Assembly (NCBI GenBank): GCA_038363925.1
Contig: JAQQWL010000013.1
Location: 2,728,001-2,792,000 of the forward strand
Length of the DNA stretch: 64,000 nt
DNA from: Apiospora phragmitis
Taxonomy: Eukaryota > Ascomycota > Sordariomycetes > Amphisphaeriales > Apiosporaceae
Reading direction: 5' to 3'
Position 1 is the stretch's first letter. Each line of letters starts with the position of its first letter. The notes beneath the pieces were generated by a model that was given only the letters and a program-made list of their open reading frames with translations, ran no database searches and had not been told where the DNA came from. Shown here piece by piece: positions 1 through 14,221 of this stretch. The position numbers were made by a program, and so were the translations under genes.

Positions 1-3000
1 TAATATAAACTTAGATATATTTTATTAAATTTATTTTAAAATTTAAATGATGTTTATTATATTATAATTACTTTTATTCTTATAAGTTGCTATTTAAACC
101 TTTAAATAATAATCCTAGAAAATTTATATCTATATTTAAACTTAATTACTTTACTTAATAAAAAAAGACTTTTATTACCACCTTTAATACCTTTTAATGA
201 GACCTCGTTATAATAGTTAATAGTAATAATAATAACGACGGCCTTATTTAATAAGCGTTAATTAAACGAATTAAAAACTTCGAATAAAAGAATATTAATT
301 ACTAGCTTTATTATATTAAATATAAAAAAAAGCGTAGGGAACTTTTAATTAAAAGATATTAAAATAAATACTTTATAATATTAATAAACTACGGGAGAAG
401 TAAGCTTCTTTAATATTATTATTAATATTATTTAAAACCTCCTTAAATTTTAGAAAAAAAATAAAAATTAATACGTTAATACCCTTTAATAAGACGAGCG
501 AGAATCTTTAAAAATTCCTCGTTTAAATTGAAGCTTATTAATAATTCTATAAAAAATCGTTTTAAAATATTACCTAACGGATTATTCTCGCCGCCTTATT
601 CTTTAAAAAAAAGGCGCTTGCTTAGTTTAAAACCTATATAAATATACTCGTAAAAGCGATTAATAAATTAAACTATACCGGGTAGAGTTATAACGGATTT
701 TTAAGAGTTACGACGGCTTCGAGATCGCTTTTAAGTTACTTTTCTAAAACCCCGACGAGAAACGACAGGCCGAAAATAAACTTTAACCTTTTATGTAAAA
801 AAGATCAACAATTTTTTATACCGCTAAATTCTAACGTATTATAGCTTAATTAAATTATATTAAAACTATATAAATTATAATATATTATTAAAAGTTTAAA
901 AACTTTAATTAGTTTCATACCCTTAATTATTTCTCTTTATATATAAAATTTATTATTAAAATCGATACGCGTTTATATAAGCGCCGTTATAAAGAATAAA
1001 ACGGCTAATAATAATTAAATAATTAAATTTAAATTAATATAAAACGCTTATACTAATATATTACTACGTAATTAAAGAAGATTATTATATATAGTTATTA
1101 TAACGAGTTTATAAACTTTAATATTATTAAATATAATAAATATAATTAAAAAAGAATATTACTTATTATAATTATTAGAAATAAAGGTATTACGTTTAAA
1201 AATATTTTTAAAACGTTTTTAAGAAATAATATATTAATATTACTTAAAATTAAAACACTTTTATAATAATTATTAAAAGAAATAAGGTTGTAATTAATTT
1301 TAATAGCATATTTAAATAGCTTATTATAATAATAAGTATATTATATACTTAATAAATAAAAAGGGAATTAAATAGTTTTTTAAAACTTTTAAAACTAAAG
1401 GAAATTATAATTAAAATATTATAATAATATATAAAGAATTTATTTTAATATATAACGAGTTTAATAACAATAAAAATAACTGGTAAACTATAAATATTTA
1501 ATAAATATATTAATAAATAAGCTTATAAACGAAATCGCTAAGCTTTAAAATTTCATAATTAACGAATAATTAATAATTTTAAATATTCTTTACCGGGATT
1601 TAAAATACTTATACTAAATATTTCTTATAGCAGGACTCGATTAAAAGATTAATAAAAATTACGCTATAAATAATAACTTTTATGTTTTATTTATAAACGA
1701 CGTATATTTTATACTTTTATAAGTATTATATATATATAACGCTTATATGAAATATTTTATAAATAAAACTTAAGAATAAATAGGTTTTTTTAATAAATTA
1801 ATATTAATTTTATACTTATACTTTAGTTATATTAATAAAATAATTAAACATTTATTAAAATAAAAAGACTTATATTAATTACGATAATATTATTAAAAAA
1901 ATAAGATTAAAAGAAGTATTTATAAGATTTATACTTTAAATACACTTGGGAAAACTAGTAAGCTTATAAATATTTTAAAAAAAATACTTGATATTTTTAA
2001 AGCGTATAAATATACGCCCGACTAGAAATTTCTTTATTATGATAAAAAACTCGTAAAATAGTTTTAATCCTTAGCGAGTTTAATAAACTTTAAAACTATT
2101 TAATAAACTCGAATTTTAAATATTAAGGCTAGTATTTTATACGAGAAAGGGTATAAAAACACCTTTATTAATATATTAAATAATACTTTATTAAAAAAAA
2201 AAGGGGGGATAGCGATACCGAGACGTTCTATTATAAAAGTTTATTACTTACTTAAAAGAATACCGGTTAAAAAACAAACGCCGTTAAATATTAAAAAGTA
2301 ATACTAAGCGAACTTAAAAAAGTTTTAATATTAAATAAAAAATAATTAAAATATTTATAAATATATTATATTAATAATAAATATAAAAAGAGTTTACGTT
2401 TAAGCGTTACTTAATAATAAAGTATATAAAGTTATATTTTATTACGAATTATTAATTCCTTTAAACTTAAAAAAACGTCTTATATTAATTTAAAACTATT
2501 TATAAAGGATTTATAAGTTATAAAAATAAAAAAGTATAAAAAAAAGTTATAAATATTTTAATTAATATTAAAGAATATTATAAACGAAATATATATAATA
2601 TTATAAACGCTATAAAATATAATATAATTTTTAAATTAATTAAAAAATATATAAAAAAGGTTTAATTATTAAGTAATAGTTTAAAAAATAACGCCTTAAT
2701 AAATTTAAAGTATTTAAAATATATATTATTATTAAAAAACTTAGGCCGAATATTATAACGATTATATTAAAAGAGTATTAATAATTCGAAACTTTTTTCT
2801 ATAAGAAATTTAAAATAAACTCACCGCTTTATATACGATAAAATCACGAGAAAACTTTAAAAAATAAAAAAGAACCTTTTTTTATATTAATTTATAAACT
2901 TAATTAAAAGTAGAAATAAGCTTTAAAAGAATATATTACAGAAAACTTTAAAAAAAAAGTTATATAACTATTTATATTATTAATAGGCTTTTTTATTTTC

Positions 3001-4082
3001 TTTATTTAAAAAAAAGTAAAGATAAAAAACTTAAATAACGTATATATATTAATTATTAAAAGCTTAATAAAAGTATTATTAAAAACCGATACCTTTTTTT
3101 TAATTAGTAATTTATAAAATGAATTATTATATATTAAAACTCGTTTTATACTTAACTCTTTTAATATATATAAATTAATTTATATTAAAAAAAAAAAGGT
3201 ATAAATAACTGTATTTTATATTAAATATATTAGTTTAAATATTAAGCTATTTTATTTAATTTAATTAATATATTAATTAGGTTTTAAATTATAATTAATT
3301 ATATTTTATATGAATAGTTTAGTAAGTTTATTATATTATATATTAATATTACTTTAATTTATTTTAAGAATAATAGATAATATAAAAATTATATAAAATT
3401 AATATTTTTAACGTTATAAAACATTAATTTATTTAATTTAAAGAAAAGCGAATTTAGTTAATAATTAATTATATTCGTAAAATATATAATATTTTTTAAA
3501 GAAATTTAAATAAAACTTATAAAAGTTATTTTCTTAATTAATTAATTATTATTAGATTTATATCCTTAGGTTTAATGAGTTAATTATATTTTAAATAAAT
3601 TAAAAAAAAGATAAAATATTTTAAGAAATAAATAAAAAAAGATAAACTATTTTAATAAATAAATAAAAAGCCGAAGCCTTTTACGCTATAAAGGAGCGTG
3701 TTTTTAACGAATTAATACTTCGCGTAATAAACATTATAAACCCTTTTAAAATTAAAACCGATATATGGAATTATACGATTAATAAGTAACTAAATTAATA
3801 AAATAATAACGAGAAATTACAGCTTGTCGTATTTTTTTTAAAAATTAAATAAATTAAAACTTAAATATTAAACTTATAATTAAAAACTAATAGCTATTAT
3901 TAAAGATAATAAAAAATAAAGATATTATTTTTATAAAATAATAAAACTAATAAAAGTTTATATTAATTATAAGAACTTTATAATATTTATTATTATTAAA
4001 GAGCTAAATAACCGATAAGTATAATAATTCGAATTCCTTTCGAGATTTACACTTATTATTATTTATTAAGAAAGTAGTGAGA

Positions 4083-4900
4083 ACGGTCGCCTCGACGCAT
4101 TTAGCCGACGACCCGATCACTAAGAGGAAGTCTCATTCGAAACTAGGACTATCTTAACGAAAGATTAAGACGGAAACCTAACATTATTGCGGCATATCCG
4201 AGCCACGTATAAAGTATAGTTCCATGAGGGATGGATCTAAAAATTCCGAGAAGCAAATAACGGCCTCGACTTTATTAACTAAGTACGAAACCACCTGTAC
4301 GAGAAGGACGGCCTTATCTATTACTATAATAAGATTTATATCCTTAAATAATACCGAAACGAATTTATTAAAGAATTCTACGAACACCTCGCGTATGGAC
4401 ACTAAGGTGTGTTTAAAACTTAGAAGCGAATTCTCAAGCAATTAAACTATAGAAACTTTAAGCTAATCGTGACTAAGGTAATTAGCGAATACGACCTCTA
4501 TAATAAAGCTAAGGCCGTTAAATATCGATTATACGAAAAACTATAGCTAATCTTCTCGTTAAATAAAGCGTAAAAAATAATCGTACTTAATTTCGTTATT
4601 AAACTACTTTTATTAAAAGAACCTTTAATTAAAATTAATTATAGTAGCGTTTTATTTATTACGAATAAACTTATAACATATACTTAGACCTTATTATATA
4701 AAATGTTTAGCGATATTAATAATTTAGTATATATATTTTTTTATATTATTATTAATTTATACGAGTTATTAGAAATAATTATTTAACGCTAAGTTTTAAA
4801 AATTACTTATAATTTAATTCGTTATTAAAAATAAGATATTTATAACTTATTACCTTTAAATAAACTAATATATTAAGTAAATAAATTAAACTTTTAAATA
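4083..4900 (+). pseudogene. RNase H end and integrase remnant of gypsy copy 1
   Basis: At about 4,083-4,125 the plus strand reads GRLDAFSRRPDH followed by a stop, a one-step decay of the gypsy RNase H tail motif (ADALSRRPDH). From about 4,326 it reads KIYIL, then EFIKEFYEHLAYGH with TAA for Gln, the H-H half of the integrase HHCC finger. At about 4,850-4,890, reading TAA as Gln gives a match to PQTNGQTERINQ, the end of the integrase catalytic core. The motif order and spacing fix the family as Ty3/gypsy and the strand as plus. The interruptions are CAA-to-TAA changes, as RIP would produce. Confidence 0.8.
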
Positions 4901-6245
4901 ATATTAATATTATTATATTAATTATAAACAAATAAAGTTTTATTATTACTTATAATATAGTTTATTTATAATAATACGAATAATAAAATAATAAGTATTT
5001 TATTATTTTATATAAATTATAAATATAGGTTAAAAATCGTTAAAAAACCCTTAAAGGAAAAAATAATATTAATTATAACTATATAAATTAAAAAATTAAA
5101 GGAATTATAAATTACTTTATAATAAATTTCTTTTTTTTAAAATAAATAAAGAAATATAGCGATTAAATAAAGTTAAAATATTAATTCTTAAAGAGGGAAA
5201 AAAGGTTTATTTCTTATAAGGAAGTATTAAAATGAAATAATTAAGTAATAAACTAGATTTTAATAAAATTAGGTTATTTAAAAGTATAGAATTATTTTAA
5301 AAAATAATTATTAATTATTATTATTTAAAATAATACGGATTTATATTATATTCTAATATTTAAAGTATTAATTAAAAATATCTTAATTAATAAATAATTA
5401 AAATATTAATATAAATTAATATAAATATAAGGTTAAAAAGTTTATTAATAAATAAATTAAATTAAAACTTTTATGCTTTATTTAATAAAAAGGATACTTA
5501 TTAAGAAATAATATTTAAAAATATAAAAAATATTTAAAAAATACCACTATAAAGCTTTAAGAATTTAAATAAAGGGACTATTAATTAATAAATAAAGATC
5601 CTCGAAATTACTTAAATTAAAAGAAATTTAGTTTATATTAATTAAACGATTATATATTAAAAGTTACTTATTAAATATTCTTTATCATTATTTAAAATAA
5701 ACTTAATCTTATTTTTAACGTTTAACTCTTATATTTCTTATTTAAATAAATCGGCATATTAAAAAAAATTTTCCTAATTTTTAAAATAAATAATAAGGGG
5801 CTAGCTAACTTAGTAAATTAAGACTATAAATTCTTTAATATTAAATAAAGCGATAAAAGCTTCTCGCTCGCTTTCTCTTTATTTACGTTTTATTTTCGTT
5901 ATTATATTAGAGTTATTAAAAGCTTACTATAAAACTAATTACGATTAATATATCCTTTATATAAATAAAACGCTCCACGATTTTATAATTTTTTTTTATT
6001 TTTAAATTAATAAGGATAAATTATATTAGCGGTATAATTATTCAAAGTAATATATTTTTAAAAGAAAATAGTTTACGAGTTTTTTAAAATCTCGATTTTC
6101 TAATATAATTTAATATAATAAATATATATTATAATAAAAAAATAAATAAAAAGAATTTATTAAATCTTAATAAAATAACGGTAAAGTATAATATTTATAA
6201 TAATTAACCGTTTTAAAAGTAAAGTAAGTAAAATAAATAAAATAA

Positions 6246-6841
6246 TATTATAACTTAACTTAATTATATAACTTAGACTTATTTTTAACACGGCTTTATA
6301 ATACCTCGAAATATATACGAGCTTTAATATAAACTTACTATATTTAATTAATATTTATAACTTATTAATAATAATAAACTTATTTATTAAAGATATAATA
6401 ATAATATTATTAAGTAATTAATATAAACTAAATAATTAAGTTTAAATAATTAAAACTATATAATTAAAAATAAATAATTAACTTAAGTTATATGAAGGTA
6501 AAATAAAGATAATATATTTATTAAAATAAATTATTAATTAATAATATAATTTAAAAGGTATTTTTAAAAAATAAATTAAATATATAATTATTAAATATCT
6601 CTTACATATTTTATATAAACGCTTTTTATTTTAATTATTAATAAAATAAATAACTTTAATAATTTTATTATATAAATATTTTTATTTAATTAATTTTATT
6701 ATTATATTATAACTTTAAAATTACTTATTATATTAATAAAGTGGATCTTTTATTATATATTTAAATGCTTTTTTATATTATTAATATAAACTTAAATATA
6801 TTTTATTAGGGTTTTTTGAAACTTAAATAATTTTTATTATA
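6246..6841 (+). repeat. 3' LTR of gypsy copy 1
   Basis: The stretch begins with a mutated form of TGTTACAAC (TATTATAAC) and ends with TTATTATA, the mutated form of TCGTTACA. Its order of recognisable blocks follows the better preserved LTRs at 19,875 and 43,895. It is preceded by an A-rich purine tract at the expected polypurine-tract position. At 596 bp it is shorter than the 647-657 bp solo LTRs, so small deletions are likely. The matching target duplication would lie left of the window and cannot be checked. Confidence 0.7.
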
Positions 6842-8767
6842 TTTATCTTCTCGTTTTATATTTTTTAAAATCTTTTAATAATAAAGGCCTTTTTATATAA
6901 AACTCGCGGTTTTATAACTCTTCAACCCTTTAAAAAAGCGAAATTAGCCTTTTTTAAAGTATATATCTAGTCATGTATAAAGGTTATTTTATAAAAGATT
7001 TTATTTATATTCTTCGGTATTTAATCTAAAATATTAAAAATTAATATTAAAAATTAATATTAAAAATTAATATTAAAAATTAATATTAAAAATTAATATT
7101 AAAAAGCTTCTTTCATATATAAAAACTTTATTTCTTAATAAATAAGTAATTATATATTTATTAAAAGTTAAATAATATTTAAAAGTTATAAGTATTAATT
7201 AATTTTAAATATTATAAGTTAAGTATAAGTGATTAAAAACGCATATTTAATTTATTAATTATTTTATTTAAAAAAAATAAAATATTAAACTAAGTATATT
7301 AAATATAAATTTAATATTATTTTTTATAAAAATAATAAAATACGCGGTTTTAAAAATAAATAAGAATTTAAGCTTTATAATATAATTTATTAACGATTTA
7401 ATAAATAGCTCGATTAATAGCGGCTAAAGCATATATCCCGCGATTAAAATAAATAAAAAGGTATATTAAGCGTAATAATATCTTTATTTTTATAATATAT
7501 TTTAAATTACATTAAAATATAACTCTCGTAATTATTAAAAATTAAAAGGCGATAATAACTCTTTTTATAACGTAATATATTTTTTAAAGTATTTAATTTA
7601 ATTTAAGTTTATTATTAATTTAATTATTAAAAGTTAATTTAATAATTTAATTACTTAATAAGTTATATTCACGAGCTTAATTTATAAAGTTATATTAATT
7701 TTATATAATTAATAACCGTTATTTATTTTTAATTACTAAGCTATATTAATTTCGCTTTTTTATAATAATTAACTCGTATTATAACGAGTATTAACTCTAT
7801 TATATTTATTATAAAGCTAATCTCGTTAAAAATATATATATTTTTATTAAAGATATTATATTTCGCTTTAATATTTATAACTAATTTAAACTTTTTTAAA
7901 ATAAAACTTAGATTTTTATAAAAAGCCCTTTAGTAATTATATTAATAATATATTTTAGTTTTAAAGTTTAAGTTATAATTAATAAAGCGGTTAACTTAAT
8001 ACTTATTAACGCGCTCGCCGCCGCGCGACGCGATAAATAAATAAATCATATTTATTTTATTAATTATATTAAAAGGTAGTTTTTTAATATTAAAATCGAT
8101 TATATAATTATAAAATACCTCTTTTTACTTATATTTAATTTATATTATAAATATCGAGTTTTATATCGTAAAGTTTAGTTATTAATTTAATAATATAAAG
8201 TAAAATAAAAAACATTATATATTTTTATAATATCTTTTTTATATAAATTATTAATATAAATTAATTTATTTTAAATTTAATAATTATTATAGTTATAAAG
8301 TTATTACGCGTTAAAGTTAAAATATATAAGAAAATTTAAAAAGTATTTTAAATAATAATATAATTCGTTTTATAATAAATTATATTAATTAAATATATAT
8401 TTTAAAACGGTTAATTTAACTCTTTTATAGCGTTAAAAAGTTAAAAAATCTCGATTATAATTTAAAAACGCCTCTATTATTAAAGAAATTTATATAATAT
8501 ATAATAAAAAAATAAACATTTAATAATTAATAAAACCGAAAATAAAAGTGTATTAAAATAAAAAGCGATTAATAATAAATATTAAAATACTTATAGCGAA
8601 AGAAATTAAAATATATAAAAAGAATATAAAATTAAATAATAAATTAAATACCGAGTGATTTTATTTAATTTCAAGCGTTATAATTGAATTAAATATTATA
8701 AAAGTAATAATAATTTAAAATATAGTTAAAAGTAATATAAGTTATTTAATAATAAATATTATTTAAA
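6842..8767. other. AT-rich RIP-like DNA, element not identifiable
   Basis: The stretch is uniformly AT-rich and full of stops in all frames, with isolated GC islets (for example near 8,010-8,030). No conserved transposon motif or terminal repeat could be recognised. It is probably an older, more eroded transposon. A 13-bp tandem repeat lies at 7,031-7,105. Confidence 0.5.
7031..7105. repeat. 13-bp tandem repeat, about 5.5 units
   Basis: The unit AAAAATTAATATT is repeated almost perfectly about five and a half times. Units are far more alike than the surrounding eroded DNA, so the expansion is younger than most of the mutation around it. Confidence 0.85.
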
Positions 8768-9232
8768 TATTATAACTAAATTTAATTATTTAATTTAAAC
8801 TTATTTTTAATATAGTTTTATAATACTTTAAAATATATATAATATTTAATATAAACTAGCTTTATTTAATTAATATTATAATTTAACTTAATTATATAAC
8901 TTAAACTTACTTTTAATATAGCTTTATTTAATTAATACTTATAACTTATTAAGAATAATTAACCCACTTATTAAAAATATAATAACGGTTATTAAAAAAA
9001 GAATATAAAATAATATAATAACGATAATATTAATCGATTAGTATAAGTTAAATAATAAAGTTTAAATAATTAACTTAAGTTATATAAAAATAAGATAAAA
9101 ATAATATAGTTAAAAAAATTAAAAGCTAACGAATTATATTAATTTAAATAAACTACTTAAAAGAGATTATTAATTAATAATATAATTTTAAAAGAATTAA
9201 TAAAAAAGAGACGAGATATATAATAACGAATA
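8768..9232 (+). repeat. LTR fragments, partly duplicated, RIP-degraded
   Basis: Two overlapping starts of the gypsy LTR are visible, at about 8,768 and about 8,880, where the same block (AACTTAATTATATAACTTAA-like, then TTTTAATATAG) recurs. The second runs to the TATA-box region, where the pogo element at 9,233 interrupts it. The LTR does not clearly resume at 11,093, so the locus was already rearranged or was deleted later. Confidence 0.55.
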
Positions 9233-11092
9233 ACGTACCCTATAAGCGAGCTGCGTACATAAGTAAGCTGCGCACTTTTAATTAACTTTTTTATAATTAA
9301 CTTTATATTAACTTTTCCTTTTTAATAAGCATAGAATTAAAAAATCAAGAAAAAGGGTTTAATTTAACGCTTTGAGTATTTTAAAATAACCCGAATTTAA
9401 GTATACGAAAAGCTGTAATAATATATTATGTCTTAGAGTCGAGGTTACGTAGCCGACGACGCGGAATTCGATCACGATCCGAAACTTCTATAAACTTTCG
9501 AAAGTTTTCTAATTTTAAAAAAGAATTAATTATTCGATATATTATTAATTTAAATACGCGATAATTTTTTTCTTAGTTAAGAAATATAAAAGATATAATA
9601 AATCGATTATTTAATTTATATAACGCGAGACGTGTTAGCGTTAATTAAGCTTTTAACTTTATACGATAATAATTAGACCTCCGGACGCGTTTTAATTAAA
9701 GAATTAATTATTAAAGAGTTTTTTATAAAAATCTTAAGGCGTATTACGCGTAATTTACTTATATATAAAATATAATTAATAAGTATAGGATATAAAAAAA
9801 GGATATATATAATTTCTACGAAACCGGGTTTTTTAAAAGTTAAATCTCGTTCGAAATAATCGTAACCACCTTTGATTAACGCGGAAAGCCTAGGATAATA
9901 TAGTAAAGGAACCGGGAATAAGTTATAATTATTTAAGGCGTCGAATTAAACAGTTACGCCATCCCTCCGTATATTTATTTTGCCGGGAAAACGCACCTCT
10001 CTTTTTAATATAAGAATAGCTTATCGCCGAAGGACTAGGTGATCTTAGTTATTAAAAATAGCTGGACTACGAATAAAAGAGGCGAGGGTTAGATTCGATA
10101 TTTTAATTAATATACTAGGTCTTATATGAAGGGCTATTATCGCCTTTTAGTCCTAAACGGCTACGAAAGCTATTACTCGATAGCTTTCGAGCTCTATTAC
10201 GAAAAGAACTCGATTATTATACTTTTTATACTTTTTTATTCGTTATAAAAACTCTAGCCTTTTAATATCGGCTGTTTTTATATATTAAAAAAGGCGTACG
10301 GGAAAGAAATTAAATGTTTTATACGAGCGTATATTATTTATATTTTAAAGGAGGACTTTTATTAGCGTTTTTAAAAGCGTTTTAAACAATTTTTACCGTT
10401 TTAAATATATAAGGAAGCTTTTAAAGGATAGGACTCGTTTCGTATAATCCGGAATATATTATTTTATAATTAGATATAAAGCTACGCATTTTAATACCTC
10501 CGGGGACGTTTTCTAGCCTACTTATTTATTAAAAATCAAAAACTTTAAATAACTCGATTAAGGCTTAGTCTTAAACTTAATACGTTTAAAACCGTATTAT
10601 ACGATATTAAAATAACTTTCCGATATTTATTTTAATTAGTTTTAATTAGATTATAAAGGTTATAACGTAAATTATATACCGAGTTACTCTTTTAAAATGT
10701 AAGAACGCGATACTTCGAAAGGTAAATAAGATATTTAGTTAGCGCCGCCGTACGAAAAAGAAACGGCTATAAAATAAATAATTATTTCATATATAAGTTA
10801 AAAAAGACTTATAATTTTAAAAGGATATTAATAGATAATTATAAAACGAATCGCGTCGGATGAGTAGTTATATAAAGACGTTTAAGACACGCCTATAGCG
10901 CTATAGAATTTATAGAGAGCCCGGGCATAATACGCGTACTTATTAAAATAATATAAAATCTTTTAAAAATAATAATAATTAATATATTTAATTAATTATA
11001 AGCGTTATAATTAAATTAATTTATAACTTATAAAGCTTAATAATAAAAAGTATTTAACTCGTTTATATACGTAGCTCGCTTATAAGGTACGT
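9233..11092 (+). mobile_element. Fot1/Pot2-like (pogo) DNA transposon, copy 1
   Basis: The element is 1,860 bp and is flanked by TA (9,231-9,232 and 11,093-11,094), the Tc1/mariner target duplication. Terminal inverted repeats of about 40 bp start ACGTACCCTATAAGCGA on the left and end TCGCTTATAAGGTACGT on the right. The plus strand keeps traces of a pogo-type DDE transposase. Around 9,868 is TTFD*RGKPR, and about 10,141-10,172 reads YRLLVLNGYESYYS against the family motif RLLVLDGHESHHS, so the catalytic Asp is mutated to Asn. Near 10,330-10,400 lies the region typical of the Fot1 transposase C-terminus. G-to-A and C-to-T changes dominate. The copy is dead. Confidence 0.88.
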
Positions 11093-13269
11093 TATAATTA
11101 ATTATAAATAAAATTCGTTCTTTTTTAAGTTAATTAATAAGGTAGCGTTTTATAACTTTTAAAATATTAATTTTACGTATTTTTTATATTATTTATTATT
11201 CTCGAAATACATTATAATAAATTTATTAAGGTATTTATATAAAATATAATTAATTATAATTTAAAAACTAATTAATATAGTAATTAAGTTAAATAATATA
11301 GCTTAATACTCGAAATATTCGTATTTAATACGAAACGCGGTCTTTTACTCTTTTTTATTAATACGGACTAGGTTATATTTGTTAAGAAGGTTAAGTATTA
11401 AAAAAATCTTAACGTGTAGCAGCTTGTTTCGTAGGTCGCTAATTAAGGGAAGAGGGTACCGGTTCTTAATAATAATTTCGTTAAGTTTCTAGTAATCGAT
11501 ATATATACGCCACTTGAGTTTCTCGTCCTTACTCTTTTCTCGTGTTTTTTATAATATACTTTTTTAAAGCTTATTTATATTTTTAATTAAGTTTATAAAT
11601 AAATATAAAAGTAGGTTCTTTTCTTTTTTTTTTTAAAGATATTTCGTAATATTATTATATATAAAACAGTAAACTTATTTTTAATTTCTTATTAAAAAAG
11701 CTTCGAATTACCGGTACTTTTTTAATATAATCGTTATAACGTTTAATTTAAGTTTTTTAATAATAATATATATTTTAAATATTTTATTAAAATTAGCTTA
11801 TTTTTTAATCAATTTTGAATTTATTTATCCGTAATTAAGATATTTTAAAAATTATGTCGTATTTTATAACGTTTTAATTTTACACGTAATTTATTTATAA
11901 CGTTTTTCGATATCGATTAAAAGGTTTACGATTTATTTTTATATTTCTTTATTTTTATAAGTTATAAATCTTTTATTAACGGTTTTAAATCGATATAAAG
12001 CGTTTTTTTTTCTCTTATTTAAGCTCGAAGACGTTAATAATTTATAATAAAACAAAGTTTCTTTACGTTTTATTATTAAGTAACGCTTTAATATAAACTC
12101 TTTTTAAATTTATTATTAATATAATATATTTATTAATATTTTAATTATTTATTATTTTATATAAGGACTTTTTAAATTTCGTTTAATATTATTCTTTTAT
12201 ATTCGGCGGCGTTTATTACCCGGCCTATATTCTTTTAAATAAGTAATAAGCTTTTACGATTGAGCATTATATCGTTGCTATTCTTCCCCTTTTTCTTAGT
12301 GAGGTATTACTTAATACGCCGATAAAAGTGGTTTTATACCCCTCCTCGTATAAATTATTAGCTTTAATATTTAAAATTAAGGTTTATTAAATAGCTTAAA
12401 GGTTTATTAAATTCGTTAAGGCTTAGTGCCTTTATTTTTATTAGTTATAATAAGTAACGTTCTTTTTTTATCGTATTTATTATATTTAATAAGGTTAAAA
12501 TCTATAGGTCCGCTATAATAACTATACGTAATAATATTCTTAAGTTATATATTATTATATTAATATAAGCGTTTCGTATTAGTTTAAACTCGATTACTTT
12601 ATTATTATAAACCGCCTTATTTCTCGTGGCGACGTTTATATAAGCGCGTATCGATTTTAATAATACGAGGAAGTATTTAAATATATAATAAAAGAAACAC
12701 TTTATTAATATAATAAGTAATAATAAAAATAATTAAGAGAAGGGATTTATATAAGAAATTTATTAAAATTATCTACTTTATTAAAAGGTTAAATTAATAC
12801 TTAAACTTATTATTAAAATATAACGTATTTATATATAATATATAAAGGATCCTTTATTATTATATATTTAATCTCTTTTTTATTAATATCTTTAATTCCC
12901 GGGGATCTCGAGAGTCTCGCGAAATCTCGTCGAGCCGGCTCTTTAGATCTCGTTAAAATCTCGAAAGCTGCTAATCTTTAATTACTTTATCTTTACGTAA
13001 CTTATAATAGTTATTTTATTCTAGCTATTCGTTTTATACTAGCTATTCTTATTTATTTATTCTTATTTATCTTTAGTTAATTATTTTCGACGTACTGTTA
13101 TTATAGTATTAATAATCGAGGTTTTTATAGCGGTATAGTAGGGCTTATTATTATAATGAGGTGTAAACGTTAACTAGGTTCTTATAGGGTTTCGTAAGCG
13201 TTTCGAGGTATCGTCGGTCCGTGCCGAGAGTTATAAGTCCTAGCCGCATGGTTAGGCTAGGTTATAATA
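11093..13269 (-). mobile_element. Gypsy retrotransposon fragment, minus strand (LTR plus gag-RT part)
   Basis: Read on the minus strand, an LTR (13,269 down to about 12,660; start AGGTTATAATA is the complement of the mutated TGTTACAACC) is followed by gag-like and then protease/RT-like sequence down to 11,093. The RT block around 11,208-11,260 is the mutated counterpart of the YFDD region seen at 22,480-22,545. At about 12,655 the LTR joins gag sequence that lies about 0.9 kb further inside in the complete copy, so an internal deletion is likely. The 3' half of pol is missing, cut near the pogo insertion. Confidence 0.7.
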
Positions 13270-13424
13270 TGCTATTACTTATTATATCGATAGGGCGTTT
13301 CCTTTATTACATATCTCGATATACTTTCGTATTATTAATATAAACTTAAGTACGTCTTACTAGGTTTCTTTTAAAACCCGGATAGCGTTCGTTATATACC
13401 GCCGAATTTCGACCTATTATAAAC
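13270..13424 (+). repeat. 3' end of a plus-strand LTR, truncated
   Basis: The stretch from GCTATTACTTATTATATCGA to the end GTTCGTTATA matches the last 150 bp of the LTR family in plus orientation, with few mutations. It abuts the minus-strand LTR at 13,269 and is followed directly by RT-like sequence of a plus-strand element. It is either the 5' LTR of that element joined across a large internal deletion, or an unrelated fragment. Confidence 0.65.
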
Positions 13425-13568
13425 TTAATTAAGAGTATAAATAAGCCCTAAAGAAATATATTATAGAGAACTTAAAAAAAGAGTTATATAACTATTTATA
13501 TCGTTAATTAACTTCCTTATCTTTTTTATCCTTAAGAAATGTAAAGATAATAAACTTAAGTAATATAT

Positions 13569-14221
13569 TATTACAACCCGACCTAACCATGCGGCCAAAG
13601 ACCACACTCACCGGCACGGGGATACGATAACCTGATCCGGCTATGATACTATAGCTAGCGATCGCACCGCTAGCTATACTAACATGAACGTAGTCACACT
13701 TTAACAGCGTGCGATAAGATAAGCGGCCTGCGCGGCGATGGGACGAATGCAGGCGGACATAATAACGAAGCACGACGAGTCACGTGACGAGCCCCGGAGC
13801 AACAAAGCCGCGACGCCCAAAGTGAGCTAACCAAGGTTGGATCACCGTGATCTAAGGGATGGATCACTGTGAGCCAGTAACGGGATCACTGTGAGCCACA
13901 GGTGATCTAAAGGATTAGTAGAGGAGAAATTAGATATATAACGGAAAACATTTCTTATATATTTTATATAAATACTCTTTACTTTAATAATTAATTTAAG
14001 TATTAATCTTAACTTATTAGTAAAGTAAATAGCCTTAATAAAACTATTATAAATACCTTTAAATCTACGCACTTTCGTTACCTTTATTCCTACGAGCTAT
14101 TACTTATTATATCGATAGAAGCGGACTTCTATCGCACGTTTAAATACTCTCTCGTATTACTAATATAAACCCTAGTACGTCTTACTAGGTTTCTTTTAAA
14201 ACCCGGATAGCGTTCGTTATA
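13569..14221 (+). repeat. Solo LTR with TATAT target duplication
   Basis: The 653-bp LTR starts TATTACAACC (TGTTACAACC with the G mutated) and ends TTCGTTATA. It is flanked by the same 5 bp, TATAT, at 13,564-13,568 and 14,222-14,226. Its 5' half (13,600-13,910) is much less mutated than its 3' half. The U3 part contains repeated GGATCAC(T/C)GTGA units at about 13,846-13,905. It sits in the RT region of the split plus-strand gypsy element. Confidence 0.88.

Larger units (their letters stand above)
1..6841 (+). mobile_element. Ty3/gypsy LTR retrotransposon, RIP-degraded copy 1
   Basis: This is a near full-length element whose 5' LTR is cut by the window start. Only its last 61 bases remain, ending in a TA-mutated form of the family end GTTCGTTACA. 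The internal part (62-6,245) has the gypsy order gag, reverse transcriptase, RNase H, integrase. The RNase H tail (about 4,083-4,125) and integrase zinc-binding region (about 4,326-4,420) can still be read, with TAA where Gln is expected. The 3' LTR is 6,246-6,841. Internal length (about 6.2 kb) is close to that of the minus-strand copy at 18,378-27,290 once nested insertions are removed. Extreme AT content and the TAA/TAG pattern indicate RIP. No reading frame is functional. Confidence 0.85.

Noticed and set aside
4184..4445. Short open frames on both strands at 4,184-4,445
   Set aside because: They are by-products of the decayed integrase region of a gypsy element; the true frame contains TAA codons replacing Gln.
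13504..14072. Minus-strand frames of 76-89 codons
   Set aside because: They lie in antisense of the solo LTR at 13,569-14,221 and show no protein motif.
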